A stretch of 64,000 nucleotides of DNA from Desertimonas flava (lineage in GTDB: Bacteria; Actinomycetota; Acidimicrobiia; Acidimicrobiales; Ilumatobacteraceae), in NCBI RefSeq assembly GCF_003426815.1, contig NZ_QKYK01000001.1:310001-374000 (forward strand), written 5' to 3'. Both the position numbers and the translations under genes were made by a program. Positions 15,784 through 23,954 of this stretch are shown piece by piece (position 1 is the stretch's first letter; each line of letters begins with the position of its first letter). Under the pieces are notes generated by a model that saw only the letters and a program-made list of their open reading frames with translations, was not told the origin of the DNA and did no database searches.

Positions 15784-16611
15784 ATGGGATCCGAACGGTC
15801 GGCAGCGAGCGACGGCTCGGTCGAGGTGCTCGCCGGTGGCGTGGCCAACGCCGGCGCGGTGGTGCGCGTCGGCGATCACGTGCTGCGTCCGACGTCGACG
15901 CACACCCCGGCGATCCACCGCTATCTCCACCACGTACGAGCGGCGGGCTGCGATGCCGTGCCCGAGGTCGTCGGGCTGGAGCCGGACGGGCGTGAGCGGC
16001 TGGTGTTCGTCGATGGTGACGTGCCCCTGCCTCCCTTTCCTGCGTGGTCGTACGCCCCGGCCACGCTCGCCTCGACGGCCGCCCTACTCCGCCGGATCCA
16101 CGACGCCTCCGTCGGCTTCGACGCACACGGGCTGTCGTGGAGCACCGAGATGGCCGATCCCCGGGCCGGCGGTCGCGACGACGTGATCTGCCACAACGAC
16201 GTCTGCCCCGAGAACGTCGTCTATCGCGGCGGCGTCGCCGTCGCCATCGTCGACTGGGAGTTCGCCGCGCCCGGACGCCGGCTCCACGACGTGGCTGCGC
16301 TGGCGCGCATGTGCGTCCCCATCGACTCGCCCGAGGACGCGGCCCGGCTCGGACGGGGCGCCTCCGACCCTTTTGGTGGGATCGCCGCCGTCGCCGACGG
16401 CTACGGTCTCTCCGATGGGGACCGCGTTGAACTGGTGGAAGTGCTCGGTGGACAGATCGAGCGGGGTGGGGCGTTCGTGCAACGCCGGGTGGATGCGGGC
16501 GATGAAGCCTTCATCGCGATGTGGGAGGCGATGGGTGGGGCGGCCCGATTCGAGCGGCGCCGCAGGTGGTTTGACGACAATCGCCAGCGCTTGGTCGACG
16601 CTGTCACGTAA
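15784..16611 (+). CDS. Aminoglycoside-phosphotransferase-fold kinase
   Basis: A 275-residue APH/choline-kinase-fold protein. The catalytic loop is VICHNDVCPENVV (HxDxxxxN) and the metal site is IVDWEFAAPGRRLHDVA. The N-terminal lobe is short and starts SVEVLAGGVANAGAVVRVGDHVLRP, where the usual ATP-binding Lys is not obvious. Such proteins phosphorylate antibiotics, sugars, choline or homoserine; nothing here fixes the substrate. A GACACT hexamer 7 nt before the ATG may be a leaderless -10. The gene stands alone between a DinB gene and a secreted-protein gene. Confidence 0.82.
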   Translation: MGSERSAASDGSVEVLAGGVANAGAVVRVGDHVLRPTSTHTPAIHRYLHHVRAAGCDAVPEVVGLEPDGRERLVFVDGDVPLPPFPAWSYAPATLASTAALLRRIHDASVGFDAHGLSWSTEMADPRAGGRDDVICHNDVCPENVVYRGGVAVAIVDWEFAAPGRRLHDVAALARMCVPIDSPEDAARLGRGASDPFGGIAAVADGYGLSDGDRVELVEVLGGQIERGGAFVQRRVDAGDEAFIAMWEAMGGAARFERRRRWFDDNRQRLVDAVT

Positions 16612-16664
16612 AAGTTACGCGACCACAACACACCAATCGCTCGCGGCGAGCGTCTGAGTAACCC

Positions 16665-18095
16665 GTGAACATCACCAAGCCTTTCCGGGTCCTGCGTGTC
16701 GCGACGGCGATCGCCGCCACTACGGCCACGCTGGCTGCTTTCGGAGCGGGGACGACCTCAGCGGCCGCCCCCGCCCCTGCCCAAGTCGCCATCGACGACT
16801 CCCAGCTCGAGCTGGCCAAGCTCGGCCTGGTGATGTACGGCCTCGACGACATCGCCGGCACCGCCGCCCCCGGGGTGTGTCCGATCCTCACGTCCGACAA
16901 GGTCGGCTTCTACATGGGTCAGCTCGGCTGGGCCGGGACCTTGAACGGATACATCGCCGACGCGTCGTCGTTCGACGACATCGGCGGCCTCGGCGCCGTG
17001 TGCGGGCCCAACCCGGGTGACTTCATCGACACGCCGGATCCGGCAGCACCGTTCGCGTTCCAGATGGAAGCCCATCGCGTCGACATCACGAGCCTCCAGC
17101 AGCTGGTCGATGCACTCGGGCTCACGCTCGAGGTGTCGATCCATCCCGAGCCGACGCTCGGCGGCGAGATCGTCGCCCAGTGCGGCAGCGGCCGCCCGCG
17201 CGTGATGTGCTTCGGCGCCTGGCTGCGTTCCGGGTTCCTCTTCTTCTACTTCATGGCGGCCCCCGACGATCCCGTCGACGACGCCAAGGCCGAGCAGTTC
17301 ATGGTGTCGATGATCCCCGAAGCGGTGAGCACACTCGCGGCCTACCAGTCCGCCAGCAGCTCGCCGACGACCGTTGCGCCGACACCGGCCCCGACCGTCG
17401 CTCCGACGCCGGCCCCGACGGTGGCTCCGACGCCGGCCCCGACGGTGGCTCCGACGCCGGCCCCGACGGTGGCGCCGACGCCTCCTCCGACCGCGGCCCC
17501 GACGCCTCCGCCGACCGCAGCGCCGACGCCCGCCCCGACGGTCGCGCCGGCTCCGATCAGCGACAGCCTGTTGGCGTCGGCCGTGGCCAAGGCCCGCGTC
17601 ATCTCGCAGGACGCCACGGCCGGCACGCTCGGCGGCGACTCGCCGTGCCCGTTCATCGCCGGTGATCGGATCACCGCCCAGCTCGCCGCCTACGGCGTCA
17701 CCCACGACGGCTCGGTCTTCCGGCCTTCGATCTCGGCCGACACCTCGAGCACCGACGTGCGCGTCGTCTGCGGGCCCGGGGCGAGTGATCCGGCGACCAC
17801 CACGGTGCTCGTCTCGGCGTTCGCCCTCAACGCCGACCCATTCGCCACCTACGTGCAGAGCCTCGGTCTCGGCGCCCCGTCCGCCACGCCCGACCCGGCG
17901 GTCGGCGGGGAGTTCGCCGCGGGGTGCCCGGCGACGCCCGCTCCGGCCGTCGCCTGCTACGCCACGTGGCACCGCAGCGGGCTCGTCGTCACGTTCACGG
18001 TGTCGGGTCCCGCCGGCACGCTCACCGACGGCCACGCCTACGCCCTGCTGACCAGCCTCGTCCCCGAGATCGTCAACAACGTCGTCAACTACTGA
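16665..18095 (+). CDS. Secreted protein with duplicated Cys-containing domain and PT-rich linker
   Basis: A 476-residue protein starting with GTG. An N-terminal signal (FRVLRVATAIAATTATLAAF, cleavage near TTSAAA) is followed by domain 1 (about 50-225), a 60-residue linker of VAPTPAPT/APTPPPT repeats (about 234-296; the DNA repeats in 24-bp units), and domain 2 (about 300-476). The domains share a pattern: CP(I/F) near the start, VCGPxxxD, a GGE(I/F)xAxC block, then CxxxWxRSGL/F. Each therefore has about four conserved Cys that could form two disulfides outside the cell. No known family was recognised. The 3' end overlaps the convergent AsnC gene by 7 bp. Confidence 0.72.
   Translation: MNITKPFRVLRVATAIAATTATLAAFGAGTTSAAAPAPAQVAIDDSQLELAKLGLVMYGLDDIAGTAAPGVCPILTSDKVGFYMGQLGWAGTLNGYIADASSFDDIGGLGAVCGPNPGDFIDTPDPAAPFAFQMEAHRVDITSLQQLVDALGLTLEVSIHPEPTLGGEIVAQCGSGRPRVMCFGAWLRSGFLFFYFMAAPDDPVDDAKAEQFMVSMIPEAVSTLAAYQSASSSPTTVAPTPAPTVAPTPAPTVAPTPAPTVAPTPAPTVAPTPPPTAAPTPPPTAAPTPAPTVAPAPISDSLLASAVAKARVISQDATAGTLGGDSPCPFIAGDRITAQLAAYGVTHDGSVFRPSISADTSSTDVRVVCGPGASDPATTTVLVSAFALNADPFATYVQSLGLGAPSATPDPAVGGEFAAGCPATPAPAVACYATWHRSGLVVTFTVSGPAGTLTDGHAYALLTSLVPEIVNNVVNY
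17365..17552 (+). repeat. 24-bp tandem repeats encoding VAPTPAPT linker
   Basis: An in-frame array of 24-bp units coding for VAPTPAPT and AAPTPPPT variants. It forms the flexible spacer between the two domains of the secreted protein. Such Pro/Thr spacers keep domains apart outside the cell and often change in copy number between strains. Confidence 0.85.
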
Positions 18096-18565
18096 TCGTT
18101 CGTCCCGAGCAGCGCGGCCACGGCTGCGCTGCTCGGCGACACGCGGTTCACCGGCGAGTTGAGGACGAGCGTCGTCGTCGTTCGCGTCACCCCGGGAGCG
18201 GTGAGCACGGCCTCGACCACGTCGTGCAGATGCTCGTTGTCACGGGCGACGACCCGGCAGAAGAGATCGCCCGGCCCGGTGATCTTGTGCACCTCCAATA
18301 CCTCGGGCACGGTGCCGATGACGTGGAGGGCCGAGGACTCCTGGCCCTGGGCGATCTCGAGCGTCATGAAGGCCAACACCCCGAACCCGGCCGCCTTGAG
18401 ATCGACGACCGGCTCGTAGCCGGCCACGACGCCATCTCGCTGCAATCGGTCGAGGCGGGCCTGCAGGGTGTTGCGGGCGACGCCGAGACGCCGGGACAGC
18501 TCGAGCATGTTCGGCCTGGTGAGCGGGGCCAGTGCGTCCATCAGGTCGCGATCGGTGATCGCCAT
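18089..18565 (-). CDS. Lrp/AsnC-family regulator of the tyrosine operon
   Basis: A 158-residue Lrp/AsnC protein: an N-terminal winged helix (DRDLMDALAPLTRPNMLELSRRLGVARNTLQARLDRLQRDGVV) and a C-terminal RAM ligand-binding domain (VLAFMTLEIAQG, ITGPGDLFCRVVARDNEHLHDVVEAVL, TRTTTTLVL). It is divergent from the HPPD gene, with 105 bp between the starts, so it very probably controls the tyrosine genes and itself, with an aromatic amino acid or a breakdown product as ligand. A palindrome at 18609-18638 is a candidate binding site. The gene overlaps the convergent secreted-protein gene by 7 bp. Confidence 0.85.
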   Translation of the reverse strand: MAITDRDLMDALAPLTRPNMLELSRRLGVARNTLQARLDRLQRDGVVAGYEPVVDLKAAGFGVLAFMTLEIAQGQESSALHVIGTVPEVLEVHKITGPGDLFCRVVARDNEHLHDVVEAVLTAPGVTRTTTTLVLNSPVNRVSPSSAAVAALLGTNDQ

Positions 18566-18608
18566 GGCTCGACACTACAAAGTGTTCAGCATCTTGCCGA
18601 TTCATCGA

Positions 18609-18638
18609 CAACATGCGCTGGCCGCGCTCGGCATGTTG
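18609..18638. promoter_or_regulatory. Candidate AsnC operator
   Basis: Inverted 8-bp arms CAACATGC (18609-18616) and GCATGTTG (18631-18638) with a 14-bp spacer lie in the divergent gap between the AsnC-type regulator and the HPPD gene. The place and symmetry fit an Lrp-family site; this is an inference. Confidence 0.45.
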
Positions 18639-18670
18639 ACCACACATGATCGATCGGCTTCCGTACGCAT

Positions 18671-19795
18671 ATGAGCGCACCAACGACCGCAGCAACCGCC
18701 GTGCCGCCCGCCGCCCACCTCCGCGGTTGGGACTGCATCGAGTTCTGGGTCGGCAACGCCCGCACCACCGCCGGGTTCCTCATGTCGGCGTTCGGGTTCC
18801 GCTGCACCGGTTACGCCGGTCCCGAAACTGGACGCCGCGACAAGGCCAGCTATGTGCTCGAACAGGGCGACATCCGCCTCGTGGTGTCCGGCGCCCTCGA
18901 GGCCGGCTCACCCATCGCCGACCACGTCCGTACCCACGGCGACGGCGTCCACGACCTCGCCTGGGTGGTCGACGACGCCCGTGCGACGTACGAGGCGGCG
19001 ATCAACCGTGGTGCGCGAAGCGTCCGCGAGCCGTGGATCGAGCACGACGACAACGGCGATCTCGAGTTGGCCCAGGTGGCCACGTACGGCGAGACGGTGC
19101 ACACGTTCGTCGACCGCCACAGGTACCGGGGCGGGCTCGAGCCGGGCTACACGAACGACAACCTGCCCAACCCCACGGTCGGCCCGGCGGTGGGCCTCGT
19201 CGCCATCGACCACGTCGTCGGCAACGTCGCCGAGGGCCAGCTCGACACGTGGGTGCAGTTCTACGCCGACGTCATGGGCTTCTCACCGCTGGTCCACTTC
19301 GACGACGACCAGATCCGCACCGAGTACTCGGCGCTGATGTCCACCGTCGTCTGGGACGGCAGCAAGATCGTCATGCCGATCAACGAGCCGGCCGAAGGCC
19401 GCAAGAAGAGCCAGATCCAGGAGTACATCGAGCACTACGACGGCGCCGGTGTTCAGCACATCGCCCTGCGCACCGACGACATCGTCGCCGCCGTCCAGGC
19501 GCTCCGCGATCGCGGCGTGCGGTTCATGACCGTGCCCGACACGTACTACGCCGAGGCCAAGCAGCGCCTCGCCGAGTTCGACCTGCCGTGGCCGGAACTG
19601 CAGCGCCTGAACATCCTCGGCGACAAGGACCACGACGGCTACCTGCTGCAGATCTTCACCGAGACGATCACCGATCGCCCCGCCGTCTTCTTCGAGATCA
19701 TCGAACGGCACGGCGCGAAGGGATTCGGCGAGGGCAACTTCAAGGCGTTGTTCGAGGCCATCGAGCGCGACCAAGCCCGCCGCGGCAATCTGTGA
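18671..19795 (+). CDS. hppD: 4-hydroxyphenylpyruvate dioxygenase
   Basis: A 374-residue Fe(II) dioxygenase that turns 4-hydroxyphenylpyruvate into homogentisate, the second step of tyrosine breakdown. It has two vicinal-oxygen-chelate halves. The iron ligands fit VAIDHVVGN (first His), GVQHIALRT (second His) and VFFEIIERHGAKGFGEGNFKALF (Glu), the last being the typical C-terminal signature of the family. QIFTETITDRP precedes it. The ATG at 18671 has no clear ribosome site. It is the first gene of a set with the aminotransferase fusion, fumarylacetoacetase and homogentisate dioxygenase, and is divergent from an AsnC regulator. Confidence 0.95.
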   Translation: MSAPTTAATAVPPAAHLRGWDCIEFWVGNARTTAGFLMSAFGFRCTGYAGPETGRRDKASYVLEQGDIRLVVSGALEAGSPIADHVRTHGDGVHDLAWVVDDARATYEAAINRGARSVREPWIEHDDNGDLELAQVATYGETVHTFVDRHRYRGGLEPGYTNDNLPNPTVGPAVGLVAIDHVVGNVAEGQLDTWVQFYADVMGFSPLVHFDDDQIRTEYSALMSTVVWDGSKIVMPINEPAEGRKKSQIQEYIEHYDGAGVQHIALRTDDIVAAVQALRDRGVRFMTVPDTYYAEAKQRLAEFDLPWPELQRLNILGDKDHDGYLLQIFTETITDRPAVFFEIIERHGAKGFGEGNFKALFEAIERDQARRGNL

Positions 19796-19823
19796 TGCAG
19801 CGCTCCTTGATGGGGGCGGAAAC

Positions 19824-21536
19824 GTGGTGAGGCCCCATCCCCGGGTGGCCGGGCTGCCGCGGTATCAGCCCGGACGTTCGGAAGCGGACGCGATGGCGGC
19901 GTACGGGCTCGACTCGGCCGTCAAGCTGGCGTCCAACGAGACGCCGTTCGGGCCGCTGCCGGGCGTCGCCGATGCCGTGTCCGCGGTCCTTGGCGGGATC
20001 AACCGCTACGCCGACCACACGGCCGACGCCGTCGCCCGATGCTTCGCCCACCGCGTCGGCGTGGACCGCGACCACGTCGCCGTCGGTCCGGGCGCCGTCG
20101 GGCTGCTCGAGCAACTGGCTCTCGCCGTCGCCGGCCCGGGCGACGAGGTCGTGTATCCGTGGCCGAGCTTCATCGCCTATCCGCAGTTCACGGGGCTCGC
20201 CGGGGCGACACCGGTCGCCGTCCCGCTCGTCCGCCAACGCTTCGACACCGATGCCGTGATCGCGGCGATGTCCGAGCGCACCATGCTCGTCCTGCTCGCC
20301 AATCCCAACAACCCGACATCGACCGCGCTCACCGCCACCGAGCTCGATCGGATCGTCGACGCGGCCCCCGAACAGTGCCTCGTCGTGATCGACGAGGCAT
20401 ACCGCGAGTTCGTCACCGACGTCTCGGTCCCCGACGCCATCGCCCGCTACGCGGACCGGCCCAACGTCGCCGTCCTGCGCTCGATGTCGAAGGCCTACGG
20501 GCTCGCCGGGTTGCGGGTGGGATTCCTCGTCGCCGACCCGCTGGTCATCGCGGCCGTCGACGCCTGCGCCACACCGTTCGGAGTGAACGCCGCCGGCCAG
20601 GCCGGCGCACTCGCCGCGTTCGAACAGGACGACGAGGTCCGCCGCCGGTGCGCCATCGTCGTCGCCGAGCGGGACCGGGTCGCCCGAGCGCTGCGCCATC
20701 TCGGCGTCGGGGTACCGGTGAGCCACGGCAACTTCTGGTGGCTCGCCGCCGGCTCCGGAGCGCATCCGCTCGCCGAGGCGCTCGAACGGCGTGGCGTCGT
20801 CACCCGGCCGCTCGACGGTGGCGTGCGGGTCACGGTCGGAACGCCGGCCGAGAACGACCGCTTCCTCGCCGCCCTCGAGGCGTGCCTGAACGATGCCCCC
20901 GACCTGCTCAGCGGTTGGACGATCGCGACGGGACAGCAGGCCCAGCGGGCAGCCCGATGGCTCGACCGGCTGGAGTCGGCGATGACGCGCCTCGCGTCAC
21001 ACCTCGACCGCGAGCATCCCGGTCGCACGGCACCCGTGCCGGGCGAGGACGAGACGTGGGACGCCGGGCAGGTCTGGGCCCACGTCGCCGAGTTCGGCCA
21101 GTACTGGCTCGGTCAGCTGACGGCGATCCTCGACGCGGCCTCGACGGAGCCGGTGCCGTTCGGACGCACCCGCCGAGATGCCGGGCGCATCGAGGCGATC
21201 GAACGCGGACGCCACGACGACCCGGCCGAGCACCTCGCCGTCGTCACCGCGTCGGCGGGGCGTCTCGCCGAATTGCTCGCCGGGATGACGAATGAAGACT
21301 GGGAACGCGCCGGTGTCCATGAGACACTCGGGGTGATGGATCTCGACGATCAGCTCCGTCATTTCCACGTTGGCCACTACGAAGAGCACGCCGACCAGCT
21401 CGATTCGATTCTGCACCGTTCCCCGGCCACGCAGGCCGGGGCGCCGGCTCCTTCCGCCAGCGCTCCAGTCGCCTCCCCGCTCGAACGCCGGGACGCTCTC
21501 TGGCGCTCGCTGGACTCCGGACGGGAGCCGCCGTGA
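19824..21536 (+). CDS. Aromatic aminotransferase fused to a DinB domain
   Basis: A 570-residue fusion. Residues 1 to about 360 are a class I/II PLP aminotransferase of the HisC/Pat type (SNETPFGP, NPNNPTS, VVIDEAYREF, SMSKAYGLAGLRVG with PLP Lys223). This should convert tyrosine or phenylalanine to the keto acid used by HPPD. Residues about 367-530 form a DinB four-helix domain with His420 (VWAHVAEFGQYW) and His518/His522 (GHYEEH), the metal triad of thiol-dependent DinB enzymes. A Pro/Ala-rich tail follows, whose DNA shares 20 bp with the repeat at 8649. The stop overlaps the fumarylacetoacetase start by 1 bp. The DinB half could act as maleylacetoacetate isomerase, which the operon otherwise lacks. 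Confidence 0.88.
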   Translation: MVRPHPRVAGLPRYQPGRSEADAMAAYGLDSAVKLASNETPFGPLPGVADAVSAVLGGINRYADHTADAVARCFAHRVGVDRDHVAVGPGAVGLLEQLALAVAGPGDEVVYPWPSFIAYPQFTGLAGATPVAVPLVRQRFDTDAVIAAMSERTMLVLLANPNNPTSTALTATELDRIVDAAPEQCLVVIDEAYREFVTDVSVPDAIARYADRPNVAVLRSMSKAYGLAGLRVGFLVADPLVIAAVDACATPFGVNAAGQAGALAAFEQDDEVRRRCAIVVAERDRVARALRHLGVGVPVSHGNFWWLAAGSGAHPLAEALERRGVVTRPLDGGVRVTVGTPAENDRFLAALEACLNDAPDLLSGWTIATGQQAQRAARWLDRLESAMTRLASHLDREHPGRTAPVPGEDETWDAGQVWAHVAEFGQYWLGQLTAILDAASTEPVPFGRTRRDAGRIEAIERGRHDDPAEHLAVVTASAGRLAELLAGMTNEDWERAGVHETLGVMDLDDQLRHFHVGHYEEHADQLDSILHRSPATQAGAPAPSASAPVASPLERRDALWRSLDSGREPP

Positions 21537-22708
21537 TGTCCTGGGTCGACGTCCCGGAGGGGTCGGACTTCCCGATCGAGAACCTCCCGTTCGGCATCTT
21601 CCGGCCGCGTGACGAGGAGCCCCGCGTCGGCGTCCGCATCGGTGACCACGTCGTCGACGTGGCCGCCGCCGGGATCGAGCCCGACCTCGCCGCCCGGCCG
21701 TCGCTGAACGCGCTGATGGCCAGCGGCCATGGCGGGGCCGTGCGCGAGCGCGTCGCCGAGTTGCTCACCGGACCCGAACGACCCGACGTCGTCCACCCGA
21801 TCGCCGACGTGCAGGTGCTGATGCCGATCGACGTCGTCGACTACATCGACTTCTACTCGTCGATCCACCACGCCACGAACCTCGGCCGCATCCTGCGCCC
21901 GGACAGCGAGCCGCTCCTGCCCAACTGGCGGCAGCTCCCCGTCGCCTATCACGGACGGGCCCGCACCGTGGTCGTCAGCGGAACCCCCGTGGAACGCCCG
22001 GCCGGGCTCGTCGCCGACGCATCGGGAACCGGCCGGCTCACGCCGACCCGAGCGCTCGACATCGAGCTGGAGGTCGGGTTCCTGGTCGGCGGTCAACCGG
22101 CCGCGCGCATCGAACCCGACCACGCCGACCGCCACGTCTTCGGTGTCGTGCTCCTCAACGACTGGTCGGCCCGCGACATCCAGGGCTTCGAGTACCAGCC
22201 GCTCGGCCCGCACCTCGCCAAGAGCTTCGCCACGACCATCTCGCCGTGGGTGGTCACCCTCGAGGCCCTGCGTCCGTATCTCGTGGAACCGCCGGCGCAG
22301 GAACCGCCGCCCGATCCGTACCTGCGGGCGGCTCTGCCCTGGGCTGTCGATCTGGAGCTGCGCGTCGAGCTCAACGGGACCCCGATCACCGCCACCAACT
22401 TTTCCCACATGTACTGGACGTTCGCCCAGCAACTCGCCCATCTCACCGTCAACGGGGCGCCGGCGGGTTCGGGTGACCTGTTCGGCTCCGGCACCGTCAG
22501 CGGCCCCACCAAGGGCGAGCGCGGCAGCCTCATCGAGCTCACGTGGCGCGGGGCCGAACCCCTCACCCTGGACGACGGAAGCACCCGGACGTTCCTCGAG
22601 GACGGCGACACGGTGACGGTCCGCGGATGGTGCGGAGGCGGCGACCGTCCGCGCATTGGGTTCGGCGAGGCGACCGGCACCATCGTGCCGACCCCGGAGG
22701 CGCCATGA
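21536..22708 (+). CDS. fahA: Fumarylacetoacetase
   Basis: A 390-residue fumarylacetoacetate hydrolase, last enzyme of tyrosine breakdown, giving fumarate and acetoacetate. The active site is clear: DYIDFYSSIHHATN (metal Asp and catalytic His), ALDIELEVGF (two metal Glu), VLLNDWSARDIQGFEYQPLGPHLAK (metal Asp and catalytic Lys), and the YHGRA segment. Length is slightly below the usual 415-420. The start is ATG 21536, which overlaps the TGA of the fusion gene by 1 bp; a GTG 3 bp earlier is also possible. Its 3' end overlaps the next gene by 4 bp. Confidence 0.94.
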   Translation: MSWVDVPEGSDFPIENLPFGIFRPRDEEPRVGVRIGDHVVDVAAAGIEPDLAARPSLNALMASGHGGAVRERVAELLTGPERPDVVHPIADVQVLMPIDVVDYIDFYSSIHHATNLGRILRPDSEPLLPNWRQLPVAYHGRARTVVVSGTPVERPAGLVADASGTGRLTPTRALDIELEVGFLVGGQPAARIEPDHADRHVFGVVLLNDWSARDIQGFEYQPLGPHLAKSFATTISPWVVTLEALRPYLVEPPAQEPPPDPYLRAALPWAVDLELRVELNGTPITATNFSHMYWTFAQQLAHLTVNGAPAGSGDLFGSGTVSGPTKGERGSLIELTWRGAEPLTLDDGSTRTFLEDGDTVTVRGWCGGGDRPRIGFGEATGTIVPTPEAP

Positions 22709-23868
22709 CGTACTACCGAACCGTCGGAGCGATCCCTCGGAAGCGGCACACCCTGCATCGCGTCGACGGTCAGGTGTGCGTCGAGGAACTGGTGGGGGAG
22801 GAGGGGTTCTCCGGTCCGTCGAGCCTGCTGTACCACCGCCACTCGCCGAGTGCGATCGTCGCGATCGAATCCGTCGACATCGACGAGCCGGTGTTCGGCC
22901 CGAACCTGCCGGTCACGCCGCACCATCTCCGGACCGGCGACGTCCCGGCCGGCGACGACGCCGTGACCGCCCGCACGGCCCTGCTCGGCAACGAGGACGT
23001 GGAGATCGGCGTCGCCACCGCGACGCGCACCAGCCCGCTATATCGCGACGCCGTCGGCGACCAGCTCGTGTACGTGCAATCCGGGTCGGCCGTGCTCGAG
23101 AGCGTGTTCGGGCGCCTGCCCGTCCGCGACGGCGACTACGTCGTGATCCCCACCGGGATCACCCATCGCTGGGTGATCGAGGGGGACAGCGGCGTCGAGC
23201 TGCTCGTCGTGCGGTCCCGCAGCCACATCGGCGTGCCGCGCAAGTACCTCACCCCCACCGGGCAGCTGGCCGAGGGCGCGCCGTTCTCGGAGCGCGACCT
23301 GCGCGGGCCCGAGCCCGAACCGTTGCTCGTCGAGGGTGCCGACGTCGACGTGCTGGTCCGCGCGCGCGCCGGATGGAGCCGTCACGTCCATCGCGACCAC
23401 CCGTTCGACGTCGTCGGCTGGGACGGGTGTGTGTACCCGTGGGCGCTCAGCATCCACGACTTCGAGCCGATCGTCGGACGCATCCACCAACCGCCGCCCG
23501 TCCACCAGACGTTCGCCGGCGACGGCTTCGTCGTCTGCTCGTTCGTGCCGCGCTTGTTCGACTTCGACCCGCACGCCGTGAAGGTCCCGTACCACCACGC
23601 CAACGTCGACTCCGACGAGGTCTTGTACTACTCGGCCGGTGACTTCATGAGCCGATCGGGCTCGGGCATCGGGGTCGGTTCGATCAGCCTGCACCCAGCC
23701 GGGTTCACGCACGGGCCCCAGCCGGGCAGCCGCGAGCGGAGTGAGGAGCAAGCGGAGACCGCCGAGGTCGCCGTGATGGTCGACACGTTCCGGCCGCTCG
23801 GACTGAGCGACGCCGCCCGGGCGATCAGCGACCCGGACTACCCGTGGTCCTGGGCCGGCGGGCGCTGA
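22705..23868 (+). CDS. hmgA: Homogentisate 1,2-dioxygenase
   Basis: A 387-residue cupin-type Fe(II) dioxygenase that opens homogentisate to maleylacetoacetate. It shows MTYYRTVGAIPRKRHT at the N terminus, LLYHRHSPSAI, a cupin strand series around VYVQSGSAVLESVFGRLPVRDGDYVVIPTGITHRW, YYSAGDFMSRSGSGIGVGSISLHPAGFTHGP (iron-site region) and VMVDTFRPLGLS at the end. It is shorter than the eukaryotic type (about 440), as is common for the actinobacterial branch. It starts in an ATGA overlap with the fumarylacetoacetase gene, so the ring-cleavage and hydrolysis steps are translationally coupled. It ends the tyrosine operon. Confidence 0.9.
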   Translation: MTYYRTVGAIPRKRHTLHRVDGQVCVEELVGEEGFSGPSSLLYHRHSPSAIVAIESVDIDEPVFGPNLPVTPHHLRTGDVPAGDDAVTARTALLGNEDVEIGVATATRTSPLYRDAVGDQLVYVQSGSAVLESVFGRLPVRDGDYVVIPTGITHRWVIEGDSGVELLVVRSRSHIGVPRKYLTPTGQLAEGAPFSERDLRGPEPEPLLVEGADVDVLVRARAGWSRHVHRDHPFDVVGWDGCVYPWALSIHDFEPIVGRIHQPPPVHQTFAGDGFVVCSFVPRLFDFDPHAVKVPYHHANVDSDEVLYYSAGDFMSRSGSGIGVGSISLHPAGFTHGPQPGSRERSEEQAETAEVAVMVDTFRPLGLSDAARAISDPDYPWSWAGGR

Positions 23869-23942
23869 GCAACCGCTCCGAACGGCCCGCGCGAGTGCGG
23901 ACGACGCCCGCGCGAACCGAAGCACGCGGCACGGCCAGCGAC

Positions 23943-23948
23943 TAGACC
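23943..23948 (+). promoter_or_regulatory. Leaderless -10-like element (TAGACC) for glnD
   Basis: TAGACC is followed by 6 nt and the ATG at 23955, without a ribosome site. It deviates from TAnnnT at the last base, but the spacing equals that of other leaderless starts in the window. Confidence 0.4.
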
Positions 23949-23954
23949 ATCGGG

